Part shown: positions 8,994 through 16,345 of the stretch, piece by piece
How positions within the stretch are numbered: position 1 is the stretch's first letter
Layout: each line of letters begins with the position of its first letter
Assembly: GCA_028821475.1 (NCBI GenBank)
Contig: JAPPGB010000030.1
Location: forward strand, 26,039-90,038
Reading direction: 5' to 3'
DNA length: 64,000 nt
DNA from: Spirochaetaceae bacterium
Lineage (GTDB): Bacteria; Spirochaetota; Spirochaetia; SZUA-6; Bin103
Translations under genes and position numbers: made by a program
Notes under the pieces: generated by a model
Databases searched by the model: none
Told to the model about the DNA's origin: nothing
The model's input: only the letters and a program-made list of their open reading frames with translations

Positions 8994-10095
8994 GGCGATC
9001 ACCATGCCCAAGTGGGGGCTGAGCATGACCGAGGGGCTGGTGGGCGACTGGCTGGTGGCGGAGGGCGCCGCGGTCGAGTCGGGCGCCGAGGTGGTGCTGG
9101 TGGAGACGGAGAAGATCGCCGGCGCCGTGGAGGTGGCCGATGCCGGCACCCTGCGCCGCGCCGTGGCCGCGACCGGCGACACCCTGCCGGTGGGCGCGCT
9201 GCTCGGCGTCGTGGCCGGCGCCGACACGCCCGACGCGGAGGTCGACGCCTTCGTGCAGCAGTTCCAGGACAACTTCGTGCCCGAGGAGGCGGACGCCGAG
9301 GAGGGCGGCGACCAGACCGAGACGATCCAGGTCGGCGAATTCTCCGTCAACTACCTGCGCCAGGGATCCGCCGAGCGCACCGCCGTCCTGCTGCACGGCT
9401 TCGGCGGCGACCTCGGCAACTGGCTGTTCAATCAGCCGGCGCTGATCGCCGACCGCACCGTCATCGCGCCCGACCTGCCGGGCCACGGCCTGACCACCAA
9501 GAAGGTGGCCAACGGCAACCTGCTGTGCATGGTGCACGTGCTGCAGAACATGATGGACAAGCTCGGCGTTACCGAGGCGGATTGGGTCGGCCACTCCATG
9601 GGCGGCGCGGTCGCCCTGCAACTGGCGCAGTCACGGCCCGAGCTGGTGCGCTCGCTGACCCTCCTGGCCAGCGCCGGCCTAGGTCCCGAGATCAACACCG
9701 AGTACCTGCAGGGATTCACCGCCGCCCGCAACCGCCGCGAGCTCCGGCCCCACGTCCGCGAGCTGTTCGCCGACCCGTCGCTGGTCACCCGCCAACTGGT
9801 CGCCGACCTGCTCAAGTATAAGCGGCTCGACGGCGTGCAGGAGTGCCTGGAGGCGCTCGCCTACCAGCTCAGCGACCCCGCCGAACTGTCCGAGGAGACC
9901 CGCCAGGTACTCGACACCGTCCCCACCCTGGTGATCTGGGGCGCCGACGACCGCATCACCCCGGCCGGCCACGCCCGCGCCCTGCCCAACCAGGACAACG
10001 TGCACATCCTCCACAACACCGGCCACATGGTGCAGATGGAACGCGCCCCCGAAGTAAACCGCCTCATCACCACCTTCTGGAACACCTTGGTCTGA
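8986..10095 (+). CDS. acoC: AcoC-type E2: lipoyl domain plus alpha/beta hydrolase
   Basis: At 369 residues this matches the known acetoin dehydrogenase E2 variant. Residues 1-75 are a lipoyl domain with the lipoylation site ETEKIAG, an acidic linker follows, then an alpha/beta hydrolase replaces the usual CoA-acyltransferase domain. Hydrolase landmarks are HGFGGDLGNW (oxyanion loop), GHSMGGAV (nucleophile Ser), WGADDRI (Asp) and TGHMVQME (His). It carries the acetyl unit produced by E1. No E3 (dihydrolipoamide dehydrogenase) gene is in the window, so E3 must be encoded elsewhere. Translation is coupled to acoB by an eight-base overlap. Confidence 0.87.
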   Translation: MIKAITMPKWGLSMTEGLVGDWLVAEGAAVESGAEVVLVETEKIAGAVEVADAGTLRRAVAATGDTLPVGALLGVVAGADTPDAEVDAFVQQFQDNFVPEEADAEEGGDQTETIQVGEFSVNYLRQGSAERTAVLLHGFGGDLGNWLFNQPALIADRTVIAPDLPGHGLTTKKVANGNLLCMVHVLQNMMDKLGVTEADWVGHSMGGAVALQLAQSRPELVRSLTLLASAGLGPEINTEYLQGFTAARNRRELRPHVRELFADPSLVTRQLVADLLKYKRLDGVQECLEALAYQLSDPAELSEETRQVLDTVPTLVIWGADDRITPAGHARALPNQDNVHILHNTGHMVQMERAPEVNRLITTFWNTLV

Positions 10096-10135
10096 CCGCG
10101 ATGTTGGCCCGTGGGTCAACTCGCGCGAAGGCGAC

Positions 10136-10450
10136 TCACAGTGACGCCAACCGATCGAAGGTGTCAGGGTACTTGCGGGCCATCAATATGAGCGCCGCGG
10201 CGGCCGCCGGCGGGCTGGACTTGCCCTGCTCCCAGCCCTCGACGGTACGTACCGGCACGCGGAGCAGACCGGCGAACACCGCCCTCGACACGTCGATCTC
10301 CTGGCGAATCCCCTTGATCTGTTCGGCCGTGAGTCCGGGCAGCGGCGCGGCCTCGACGCGGGTCGTCCGCAGAGTGCGCGTGCCCGCTCGGTACTCCTGA
10401 ACCTCGCGGAGCCCTTTGAGGACTTCCGCGGCGATATCCCGTTCAGCCAT
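10136..10450 (-). CDS. HigA-type helix-turn-helix antitoxin
   Basis: A 104-residue protein whose C-terminal half is an HTH (LTAEQIKGIRQEIDVSRAVFAGLLRVPVRTVEGWEQGKSSP), typical of COG2944 regulators paired with HigB/RelE toxins in toxin-first order. Its ATG overlaps the end of the toxin remnant by eight bases, matching that order. The toxin is broken (next entry), so this is now an orphan repressor, or it is kept for regulation. The protein itself looks complete. Confidence 0.8.
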   Translation of the reverse strand: MAERDIAAEVLKGLREVQEYRAGTRTLRTTRVEAAPLPGLTAEQIKGIRQEIDVSRAVFAGLLRVPVRTVEGWEQGKSSPPAAAAALILMARKYPDTFDRLASL

Positions 10451-10642
10451 GCTTGATCTCCTCGACGACCTTGCGCCACGCGGCCCGTTCGGCCGGCGAG
10501 AGGTCGTCCTTCACTCCCTTGCCGTACAGAGTGAGCAGATAGATATGGTCGTCGGCAACGAGCCAATGGTAGATGACCTACCCTCGCGTTGGCCAGCCGC
10601 CGGGCCGCCGAACTCGCCGGATGTTGCCGCCGAAGCCCTCGC
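10443..10642 (-). pseudogene. HigB/RelE-type toxin remnant
   Basis: Reading leftward, the frame gives GFGGNIRRVRRPGG, an in-frame TAG, then VIYHWLVADDHIYLLTLYGKG and a tail of DLSPAERAAWRKVVEEIK to a stop overlapping the antitoxin start. These are the core strands and C-terminal helix of a COG4737 RelE-like toxin. The first third of the family is absent and the TAG near 10572 (or a short lost segment there) interrupts the Gly-rich turn. The toxin is therefore dead, while its antitoxin survives. Confidence 0.6.
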
Positions 10643-10687
10643 GGCTTAGTATTGGCCTTGATGGCGGATCCTGGGAGAAGCGGCGCG

Positions 10688-10798
10688 ATGCGTCGAATTG
10701 TCGCGAATCCGGAGATCCTTGGCGGCAAGCCAATCCTGGAGGGCACCCGGCTCAGAGTCGACCACATTCTCGGCCTGTCTGCTCACCGCATCTATTAG
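10688..10798 (+). pseudogene. DUF433 protein, 5' fragment
   Basis: From the ATG at 10688 (GGGAGAA nine bases upstream) the frame reads MRRIVANPEILGGKPILEG, then TRLRVDHILGLSA. That is the start of a DUF433 (COG2442) protein, the usual antitoxin-like partner of a PIN-like DUF5615 protein. It stops after 36 residues exactly where base composition drops, so the rest was replaced by the AT-rich island. No DUF5615 partner remains. Confidence 0.65.
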
Positions 10799-10799
10799 A

Positions 10800-11600
10800 A
10801 ATCCTCTTCGTTGAAAGGAATTTGCTAGTGGACTCCATTCTAGTTTTCGTTGGCATCTTGGCATTTGCTAGCCTAGTTTTTGTATTCACTCATCTTCGGC
10901 CATTGAGTGATCAGGAGAAACGACAGTTAGCAGAAAAAAGGCGAAGAAAGAATATTCAAGGCTACTTTTCATTCTCCACCACAGAACTTCCTGTAAATAG
11001 CGAATTCAAGAAGCGAATGAGTCCGAGTGGAAGATTCTATAGAGTGGATGAAAGCCTCCATCGTTTTCCATCAGTTGCAGCAGCACTGTTGAAATACAAG
11101 AAACACGAATGGATTATTGTCGCGTTCGAGAAAAAACAGAACGTCAACATGATCTGGTTGAATAAGGGGTTCGACAGGAGCCAAGTATCCCTGAATATAC
11201 CAATTGGAGAAATCGCCGATATTGCGAAACGAGGCGATTATACGTCCGTACTATTCTTTCATAATCACCCTAATTCAGATCCGTACTACTACGATCTTAG
11301 TCGGCCAAGTAATCAAGACCTATATTCAGCTAACAGATTATCTAGTACCCTTAATGTACATGGGATAAACTCGATTGAGTTTGTTTGCGAAAGAGGCGCT
11401 CATTATGGATACTATGCTTCTTGCGCTGATGCTTTCTTCCCACTCTCACACTTCGTTGTGACCATAGATCGGGTGAATGGTTCATCCAAACTTACGAATT
11501 TGTCGTTGCACGTTCAGCGGGTGTTCTACCGGCAAGCCGAACCTCTTCAGAAAAGACGGCGTCGGCATCTGTAGCGTCGGCACTACCTTCGCACGCAGTC
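10800..11600. other. AT-rich island (foreign segment)
   Basis: Composition drops sharply to well under half G+C between a truncated DUF433 gene on the left and a truncated nucleotidyltransferase gene on the right, both of them broken TA-type genes. The island carries a single gene with A/T-rich codon use unlike its neighbours. I see no transposase, terminal inverted repeat or target duplication, so the mechanism of entry is unclear. Exact edges are within some tens of bases. Confidence 0.7.
10828..11574 (+). CDS. Membrane-anchored JAMM/RadC-like metalloprotease-fold protein
   Basis: A 248-residue protein starting at a GTG with AAAGGAA seven bases upstream. Residues 4-22 are a single hydrophobic anchor and a basic stretch (KRRRKN) follows. 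The C-terminal half resembles the JAB/MPN fold: VLFFHNHPNSDP (residues 141-152) then SNQD (161-164) gives H-x-H ... S-x-x-D, the JAMM zinc ligands. The loop between them is six residues longer than RadC's HNHP-x-x-DP-x-PS-x-x-D. Glu94 or Glu101 could be the catalytic Glu. JAMM enzymes cut isopeptide or related bonds; RadC-like members occur on mobile islands. No substrate or partner gene is adjacent. Family assignment is by motif only. Confidence 0.6.
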   Translation: MDSILVFVGILAFASLVFVFTHLRPLSDQEKRQLAEKRRRKNIQGYFSFSTTELPVNSEFKKRMSPSGRFYRVDESLHRFPSVAAALLKYKKHEWIIVAFEKKQNVNMIWLNKGFDRSQVSLNIPIGEIADIAKRGDYTSVLFFHNHPNSDPYYYDLSRPSNQDLYSANRLSSTLNVHGINSIEFVCERGAHYGYYASCADAFFPLSHFVVTIDRVNGSSKLTNLSLHVQRVFYRQAEPLQKRRRRHL

Positions 11601-11603
11601 ATC

Positions 11604-11927
11604 CTACCACGTCTGCGATGCTGCGCCCCAGGCGCCTATTCCTGAACCACCGAAGTAAGTTCGCCCTGGTTCCAGTGCACTATCGTTTACTACTACTCCG
11701 AAATTTGAGCTCCCGATCGACGAGTCACGCAGATCGGCTGGCGCTACGCAGAAATCTGCGTCAGTCGTATACGGGGCGGAAGCAACGAAGTCCGCATCGC
11801 CAGCGTGCAGATAGACGGCCTGAGCGCCGACAAGCACAACTGCTTCGCGCTGTTCGGCCAGCGCCTCGGCAGCATCGAGCAGCGCGGCCCGGGCGCGCAC
11901 GTAGAGTGGGTCAGGATCGCCAGACAT
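11604..11927 (-). pseudogene. AbiEii-like nucleotidyltransferase toxin, truncated
   Basis: The first 55 residues read MSGDPDPLYVRARAALLDA, then VVLVGAQAVYLHAGD and YTTDADFCVAP, a nucleotidyltransferase fold of the AbiEii/HNT kind (G-A-Q-A-V-Y and the D-x-D-like TDAD). After about 11755 the frame turns to unrelated sequence and ends early, so most of the enzyme is missing. It overlaps the 3' end of the AbiEi-like gene by 17 bases, the usual antitoxin-then-toxin order. The break lies beside the AT-rich island. Confidence 0.6.
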
Positions 11928-12990
11928 GTTGGTTCCTCGCCATCCACTCGATTATGTGTTCACCCTGCGACGGTTCCCGCCCTGGCCCCGTCAAGAGGTC
12001 CGCGGCGAGATGGCTGGGAGCGACACAGCGAAGGCCGTCGCGGCAGAGCGCCCGATCAAACACGACAGGGTCGAGAGGCTCTAGAATCATCACGTTGGCT
12101 CCGGCTTCGCTTCTTCGGAGATCCAGATGGTCGATGAACTCGATCGCGTCAGTCACGTAGATGGCAGCGATTCGTGCGGGCGCGATGGGATCGAACCGCT
12201 GGGCAGCGAATGCGCCGGTGGCGACATACGCGAGCTTGGTCACGAGGAGTTTTTTCTCAAGCGCCGGCAGTCCCCTCGGCTCGAGAGCCATTGTGCACGT
12301 GTTCGAATCCGTTTGGTCATAATCTTGAGTCCACCGCCGAACAACGCCCTGCCAGTCGACCGCGGATACTGCACCCCGAATACGGTCCACGATGGCATCC
12401 CGTTCAAGCAACTCCAACACGCGCGACAACGTCGGAGCCGATACACTGGTAGACTGCGCCAGTTCTCGGACGCCGTACGGGGGGAACCTGTCGACGATGG
12501 CCCTCACGGCCCGCGCGGCACCGCGGCCGCGCAGAGACTGGAGCTTGTGATCCCTCGGCCAGGGATCATGATCCACGCCGTCGGAAGAAATGAATAAGCC
12601 CGGCATAGGGGCTTCGATGTGAACACTTCCCGTAGTGTCGATATAACCGATGTCGTGGTCACGTAGAAGGACACGGGTGCGCGGGGAGAGGTAGGAGGCC
12701 GCTACTACAGGGACCCCAGCCGGCAACATCCTGTCCGTGATCGCGGAGAGCTGCGCTACCACCTGGAGGACGCCGCGTGGCTCCAGTGTTCGTTTGACCT
12801 TGATGGCAAGCACCGCGGTCTCTACTGCGGGTGACACGAGCTCCGCCAGCAGGTCTACTTTGTATCGACCGGCCGACACTTCGGGCCGGACGTGAAGCGA
12901 CCAACCGGGCGGCAGTCGTTTCGCGAGAGCGCGCTCCACGTGATGCGCCACCTGTGTCCCAGTCGGTGCCTGTTTGTCTACGTGAGGCAA
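11911..12990 (-). CDS. AbiEi-like antitoxin/winged-helix regulator
   Basis: About 359 residues. An N-terminal region with a nuclease-like core (SAGRYKVDLLAELVSPAVETAVLAIKVKR) precedes a winged helix-turn-helix (VRELAQSTSVSAPTLSRVLELLERDAIV) and a C-terminal domain. This is the architecture of large AbiEi-like antitoxins of type IV systems, which act as repressors. The start is a TTG at 12990 with GAAGGAG five bases upstream; another in-frame TTG at 13011 lacks a ribosome-binding site. The partner toxin (11604-11927) is truncated. A strong palindrome in its promoter (13032-13050) suggests autoregulation. It could also be read as a PD-(D/E)XK-wHTH regulator. Confidence 0.65.
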   Translation of the reverse strand: MPHVDKQAPTGTQVAHHVERALAKRLPPGWSLHVRPEVSAGRYKVDLLAELVSPAVETAVLAIKVKRTLEPRGVLQVVAQLSAITDRMLPAGVPVVAASYLSPRTRVLLRDHDIGYIDTTGSVHIEAPMPGLFISSDGVDHDPWPRDHKLQSLRGRGAARAVRAIVDRFPPYGVRELAQSTSVSAPTLSRVLELLERDAIVDRIRGAVSAVDWQGVVRRWTQDYDQTDSNTCTMALEPRGLPALEKKLLVTKLAYVATGAFAAQRFDPIAPARIAAIYVTDAIEFIDHLDLRRSEAGANVMILEPLDPVVFDRALCRDGLRCVAPSHLAADLLTGPGREPSQGEHIIEWMARNQHVWRS

Positions 12991-13023
12991 GAGGTCTCCT
13001 TCGTTACCCAAACTGTTTCACCA

Positions 13024-13052
13024 AATGTAGCGTTTCGCCATACGCGAAACAA
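13024..13052 (-). promoter_or_regulatory. Promoter with operator between -35 and -10 (AbiEi-like gene)
   Basis: On the minus strand TTGTTT (13052-13047), a 17-base spacer and TACATT (13029-13024) form a plausible sigma-70-type promoter. The spacer contains most of a perfect 7-base-arm palindrome GTTTCGC-CATAC-GCGAAAC (13032-13050). A third half-site-like GTGAAAC follows towards the gene. A bound regulator would block RNA polymerase directly, as expected for an autorepressing antitoxin. Confidence 0.6.
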
Positions 13053-13107
13053 CCTAATGCATGAAACACAGCACCATCCGATGCGGCAGGCCGAGCAACG
13101 GAGCCGT

Positions 13108-14490
13108 TCATGCCACCACGTCATCAATGCTGAAGCCCAGGGCTCCGGCGCGCTGGACTTCCGGGGCGACGCCGCCGCGGCCCCACAGTGCCAGGGTCGG
13201 TTCGTCGACCGGGTTGGGAACGAAGGGCACCTTGCGGCGCAGCGCCTCCAGGTCGCGCCTGCCAAGCGGTGACGACTGCCAGCGGGCTTCGCCGATGAGC
13301 GCGGTCCGGCTGCCGCGGAGGCCGAGCACGTCGACCTCCACGGTGGCGCCGCGTCCGGACCACCACCGTCCGATGACCAGGTCGGCGGGAAGCTCTCCGC
13401 GCCGCACGAGCCGCCGCGCGTGGGCGCGGGCCTGCTCCTCGAACACGGAGCCGAGGTGCGTCTGCCAGCGCGGCAGCACCCGTTCCAGCACCGCGTCGCC
13501 CTGCCCTCCCTCGATCAGCGCGGCCTCCGTGTAGAGCACCTGGAACCAGAAGCGCAGGTAGGGGTCGGGTATCTCGTACGAGCCGCGTGCGCCGCGCGGT
13601 GCTCCCACCGGCATCACCTTGGCCACGAAGCCGGTCTTGATCAGTACGTCCAATGCATGGTCGATGCGCTGGCCCACATCGCCCGCGATGTGGGAGAAGC
13701 GCGTCCGCCCGCGCCCGATCGCTGCCAGTATCTGGGCGTAGCCCCCGGTCGGTGAGAGTTCCTCGCGGAGCATGCCCTCGGCGTCCTCGAGCAGCACGCC
13801 GCCCGGCGTGAACGCTAGCCGGCGCAGGTTGTCGTGGGTCGAGAGGCCCTCCTGCCACTGCCGGAGGTGAAGCGGGTATCCGCCGCACGCCGCGTACGCC
13901 TGCAGCAGGTCCTCGGCCGACAGATCGGGCAGGAACTCGCGCGCCGCAATCAGGTCCATCGGGGCCAGCGGCAGCGACAGCGTCGGGCGTCCACGCAGGG
14001 CGCCGCCGGCACCCAGAACGTCCTCCATCACCCCTACGGCGGAGCCGGTCAGGACCAGTGCCAGCCTGGTCCCGGGGCGCAGGTGGTCCCACACCACCTG
14101 CACGATGCTGGCAAACCCGGGGGTCGAACGCGCCAAGTACGGAACCTCGTCCAGGATCACGAGCAGGGGCCGTTCCGCGGCCGCCGCGGCAAAGAACTGC
14201 AGCGCCGCCTCCCAGGACGGAAACCCGCCCCCGGCCAGATGGGCTGCCTCATCGCCGAGATCCCGGCGAATCACCTCGCCAAGGCGGCGCAACTCGACCG
14301 CCTCGGCCTGTTGGGTTGCGCCGAAGAACACGGCTCTCTTGCCCTGTGCGAAGTGCGACAGCAGGAACGTCTTGCCGACCCGCCGACGCCCCCAGGCGAC
14401 AAGCAACTGAGGCACCCCGTCGGCGGCGCGCTGCCAGGCCGCATCGAGCCGGCGGAGCTCCGCGGTCCGATTCACGAGCGGTGCAAGCAT
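13108..14490 (-). CDS. AAA ATPase of the COG1672/DUF234 family
   Basis: About 460 residues from the ATG at 14490. It has Walker A WGRRRVGKTFLL near residue 35, Walker B LLVILDEVPYL, sensor VLTGSAVG, a winged-helix segment, and a C-terminal DUF234 part (SVFEEQARAHARRL, ATVEVDVLGLRGSRTALIGEARW) that resembles a PD-(D/E)XK nuclease core. The family is common in archaea and patchy in bacteria, and its role is unknown. An in-frame extension to 14544 runs upstream of the predicted promoter, so it is unlikely. It is transcribed alone, away from the AbiEi-like gene. Confidence 0.85.
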   Translation of the reverse strand: MLAPLVNRTAELRRLDAAWQRAADGVPQLLVAWGRRRVGKTFLLSHFAQGKRAVFFGATQQAEAVELRRLGEVIRRDLGDEAAHLAGGGFPSWEAALQFFAAAAAERPLLVILDEVPYLARSTPGFASIVQVVWDHLRPGTRLALVLTGSAVGVMEDVLGAGGALRGRPTLSLPLAPMDLIAAREFLPDLSAEDLLQAYAACGGYPLHLRQWQEGLSTHDNLRRLAFTPGGVLLEDAEGMLREELSPTGGYAQILAAIGRGRTRFSHIAGDVGQRIDHALDVLIKTGFVAKVMPVGAPRGARGSYEIPDPYLRFWFQVLYTEAALIEGGQGDAVLERVLPRWQTHLGSVFEEQARAHARRLVRRGELPADLVIGRWWSGRGATVEVDVLGLRGSRTALIGEARWQSSPLGRRDLEALRRKVPFVPNPVDEPTLALWGRGGVAPEVQRAGALGFSIDDVVA

Positions 14491-14515
14491 TCTGCTACCC
14501 TGGCCCCTTACCGGG

Positions 14516-14544
14516 ATATTAGTCACAATGCTTCGTAGTTGCAA
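14516..14544 (-). promoter_or_regulatory. Promoter of the DUF234 ATPase
   Basis: The minus strand carries TTGCAA (14544-14539), exactly 17 bases, then TAATAT (14521-14516), a near-consensus housekeeping promoter. Transcription would start about 14509, giving a leader of some 19 nt before the ATG at 14490. The -35 box lies inside the first of three direct repeats (next entry). Confidence 0.65.
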
Positions 14545-14575
14545 CCGTTCGTAGTTACAACGCTTCGTAGTAAAC
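14531..14575. repeat. Three direct repeats in ATPase promoter
   Basis: Three copies of a roughly 15-base unit follow one another: CTTCGTAGTTGCAAC (14531-14545), GTTCGTAGTTACAAC (14547-14561) and GCTTCGTAGTAAAC (14562-14575). The period of 15-16 bases is about one and a half helical turns. Copy 1 covers the -35 box and copies 2-3 lie upstream of it relative to the gene, as expected for a regulator-binding array. Confidence 0.65.
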
Positions 14576-14601
14576 GAGCGCCGCGACCCTCTGCCCGCGG
14601 G

Positions 14602-15381
14602 TTACGAGTCTGCGAAGGGGAAAGTGCCGGCGTAGCCGAGGGTTTGCAGGGTGAAGTCGGGGCTGCTGACGAACCTGATGCCGGGGTACATCGGGTTCTG
14701 CTGGAAGTGCAGCACCAGGTTGGCGCGGATGTCGTCTTCCGGGTCGTCGCCGAACTTGACCCCCTGGTGGGGAATGTGGGCGAAGAACACGATGGCGTCG
14801 CCGGCGCGCGGGTACAGGTGCTCCTGCGGCTGCGCGTCGCACCACGCCTGGAACGGGTTGCTGCGGTCGTCGGTGTAGTGGATGTGCGGCAGCAGCTCGT
14901 CCGGCAGCAGGCGGTCGACGTAGTTCTTCAGGAACGTCAACCGGCCCCGCTCCGGGGTGTTGTCGGTCAGGTAGAAGGTGGTGTTCATGCACAGCGCGCG
15001 CAGCGGGCGCGCCGCCCCGGAGTTGCGCTCCTGGTAGTGGTAGTCGGCAAAGTCCATGTGCCACTCCTGGCGGTAGGCACGCGGGTTGATGTGGGCGCGC
15101 AGCGAGCGGAGCTGGCACTGCTTGCCGAGCATCGCCTTGAGGTAGGGGGCGACGCTCGGATGGCCGACCACGCCGAGCGCCAGCTCCGGCTCCAGCTTCA
15201 GCAGGCTCTCGAACGCCACGTTGCCGACGCTGTTGTCGATTTCGTTCAGGCCGCGGCGGTGCATGTCGTACAGCTTGTGCTTCCACGCCGCCACCGTGTC
15301 ACCGTCGAGCGCGCCGCGCACCAGCAGGAACCCGTCCCGCTCCAGATCCGCCAGCCCCGCCGGCGCCTGCTTGTCAGCCAT
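14602..15381 (-). CDS. Phytanoyl-CoA dioxygenase (PhyH) family oxygenase
   Basis: A 259-residue Fe(II)/2-oxoglutarate oxygenase-like protein. The jelly-roll core shows the metal motif WHMDFAD (H-x-D), a distal His in IPHQGVKFG, and an Arg in the DDIRANLVLHF strand for 2-oxoglutarate. The ATG at 15381 has AGGAGGATT just upstream. It follows the LplC-type permease gene by 78 bases on the same strand and is likely co-transcribed with the sugar transporter. It may therefore hydroxylate the transported compound or a product of it, which is inference from position only. Confidence 0.85.
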   Translation of the reverse strand: MADKQAPAGLADLERDGFLLVRGALDGDTVAAWKHKLYDMHRRGLNEIDNSVGNVAFESLLKLEPELALGVVGHPSVAPYLKAMLGKQCQLRSLRAHINPRAYRQEWHMDFADYHYQERNSGAARPLRALCMNTTFYLTDNTPERGRLTFLKNYVDRLLPDELLPHIHYTDDRSNPFQAWCDAQPQEHLYPRAGDAIVFFAHIPHQGVKFGDDPEDDIRANLVLHFQQNPMYPGIRFVSSPDFTLQTLGYAGTFPFADS

Positions 15382-15459
15382 TACAATCCTCCTGTCCTCT
15401 GCTGTGCCGCAGACCATACCGCAATTTGAGCCGATGGTGGCAAATTCCTGTAGCCCCGA

Positions 15460-16338
15460 TCAGCCTTTGAGGGCCCCGATCATCACGCCCTTGATGAAGT
15501 AGCGCTGCAGGAACGGGTACACGGCCAGGATCGGCAGCGTGCCCACCATGATCACCACGAAGCGGTTGCGGGTGACGCCGGCGATCGCCTCGAACGCCAT
15601 CCGCTCCTCCTCCTCGGGCGGCAGGATCAAGAGCCGGCGCAGGACCATCTGCAGCGGGTGCAGGTCGGGATCGGGCAGATAGATCAGGGCCGGGAAGTAG
15701 GCGTTCCAGTGCCCGACCGCGTAGAACAGCACATTCACGGCGATGATGGTGCTCGACACCGGAACCACGATGCGGAAGAAGATGGTCAGGTCGTTGGCGC
15801 CGTCGATCTTGGCCGACTCCGGGATCGAGTCGTCGATGTTGCTCTGCAGGTAGGTGCGGGTGATGATGATGTTCCAGGCTGCCGCCGCGGTCGGCAGCAC
15901 CATCGCCCAGCGGGTCGCGTACAGCCCCAGGTTGCGCACGATGATGAAGGTGGGAATGATGCCGCCGCTGAACCACATGGTGAAGGCGATGAAGAACATC
16001 AGCAGTCCGCGCCCGCTGAACGCGCGCCGCGACAGCGGGTAGGAGACCATCATCGTGATCGCGACGTTGAGCGCGCTGCCGACGCTGGTATACCACAGCG
16101 TGTTGTAGTAGGAGCGCCACACCTCGGTCGACTTCACCACGGTCTGGTAGCCGACCCAGGTGATATCCTGGGGCCACAGCCACACCGTGCCGCCGAGAAT
16201 CGCGCGGCTGCCGCTGATCGAGTTGCTGAACACGTAGAGAATCGGAAAGATGGTGACCAGCGCGGCCACCGCCAACACCAGCGCGATGGCGTACTCGGCG
16301 AGCCGCTCGGCCAGATTGCGACGATAGCGGATGTTCAT
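15460..16338 (-). CDS. Carbohydrate ABC permease, LplC/YtcP type (COG0395)
   Basis: A 292-residue integral membrane protein with about six spans (YAIALVLAVAALVTIFPILYVF at the start, GVMIGALKG at the end). The inner-membrane coupling loop EEEERMAFEAIAGVTRNR fits the usual EAA contact region for the ATPase, and PESAKIDGANDLTIFFRIVVP is the classic EAA motif of this family. It partners with the COG4209 permease immediately upstream (gap 7 bases) and the binding protein beyond. No ATPase gene is nearby, as is usual for this family, which borrows a shared MsmK-like ATPase. Confidence 0.9.
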   Translation of the reverse strand: MNIRYRRNLAERLAEYAIALVLAVAALVTIFPILYVFSNSISGSRAILGGTVWLWPQDITWVGYQTVVKSTEVWRSYYNTLWYTSVGSALNVAITMMVSYPLSRRAFSGRGLLMFFIAFTMWFSGGIIPTFIIVRNLGLYATRWAMVLPTAAAAWNIIITRTYLQSNIDDSIPESAKIDGANDLTIFFRIVVPVSSTIIAVNVLFYAVGHWNAYFPALIYLPDPDLHPLQMVLRRLLILPPEEEERMAFEAIAGVTRNRFVVIMVGTLPILAVYPFLQRYFIKGVMIGALKG

Positions 16339-16345
16339 GACCCGC

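Noticed and set aside
10800..11600. Prophage or insertion sequence as explanation of the AT-rich island
   Set aside because: Only one gene, no integrase or transposase, no terminal repeats or target duplication seen.
12290..12320. GTTCGAATCC, reminiscent of a tRNA T-arm
   Set aside because: It is inside the AbiEi-like coding sequence, and no acceptor, D or anticodon stems can be built around it.
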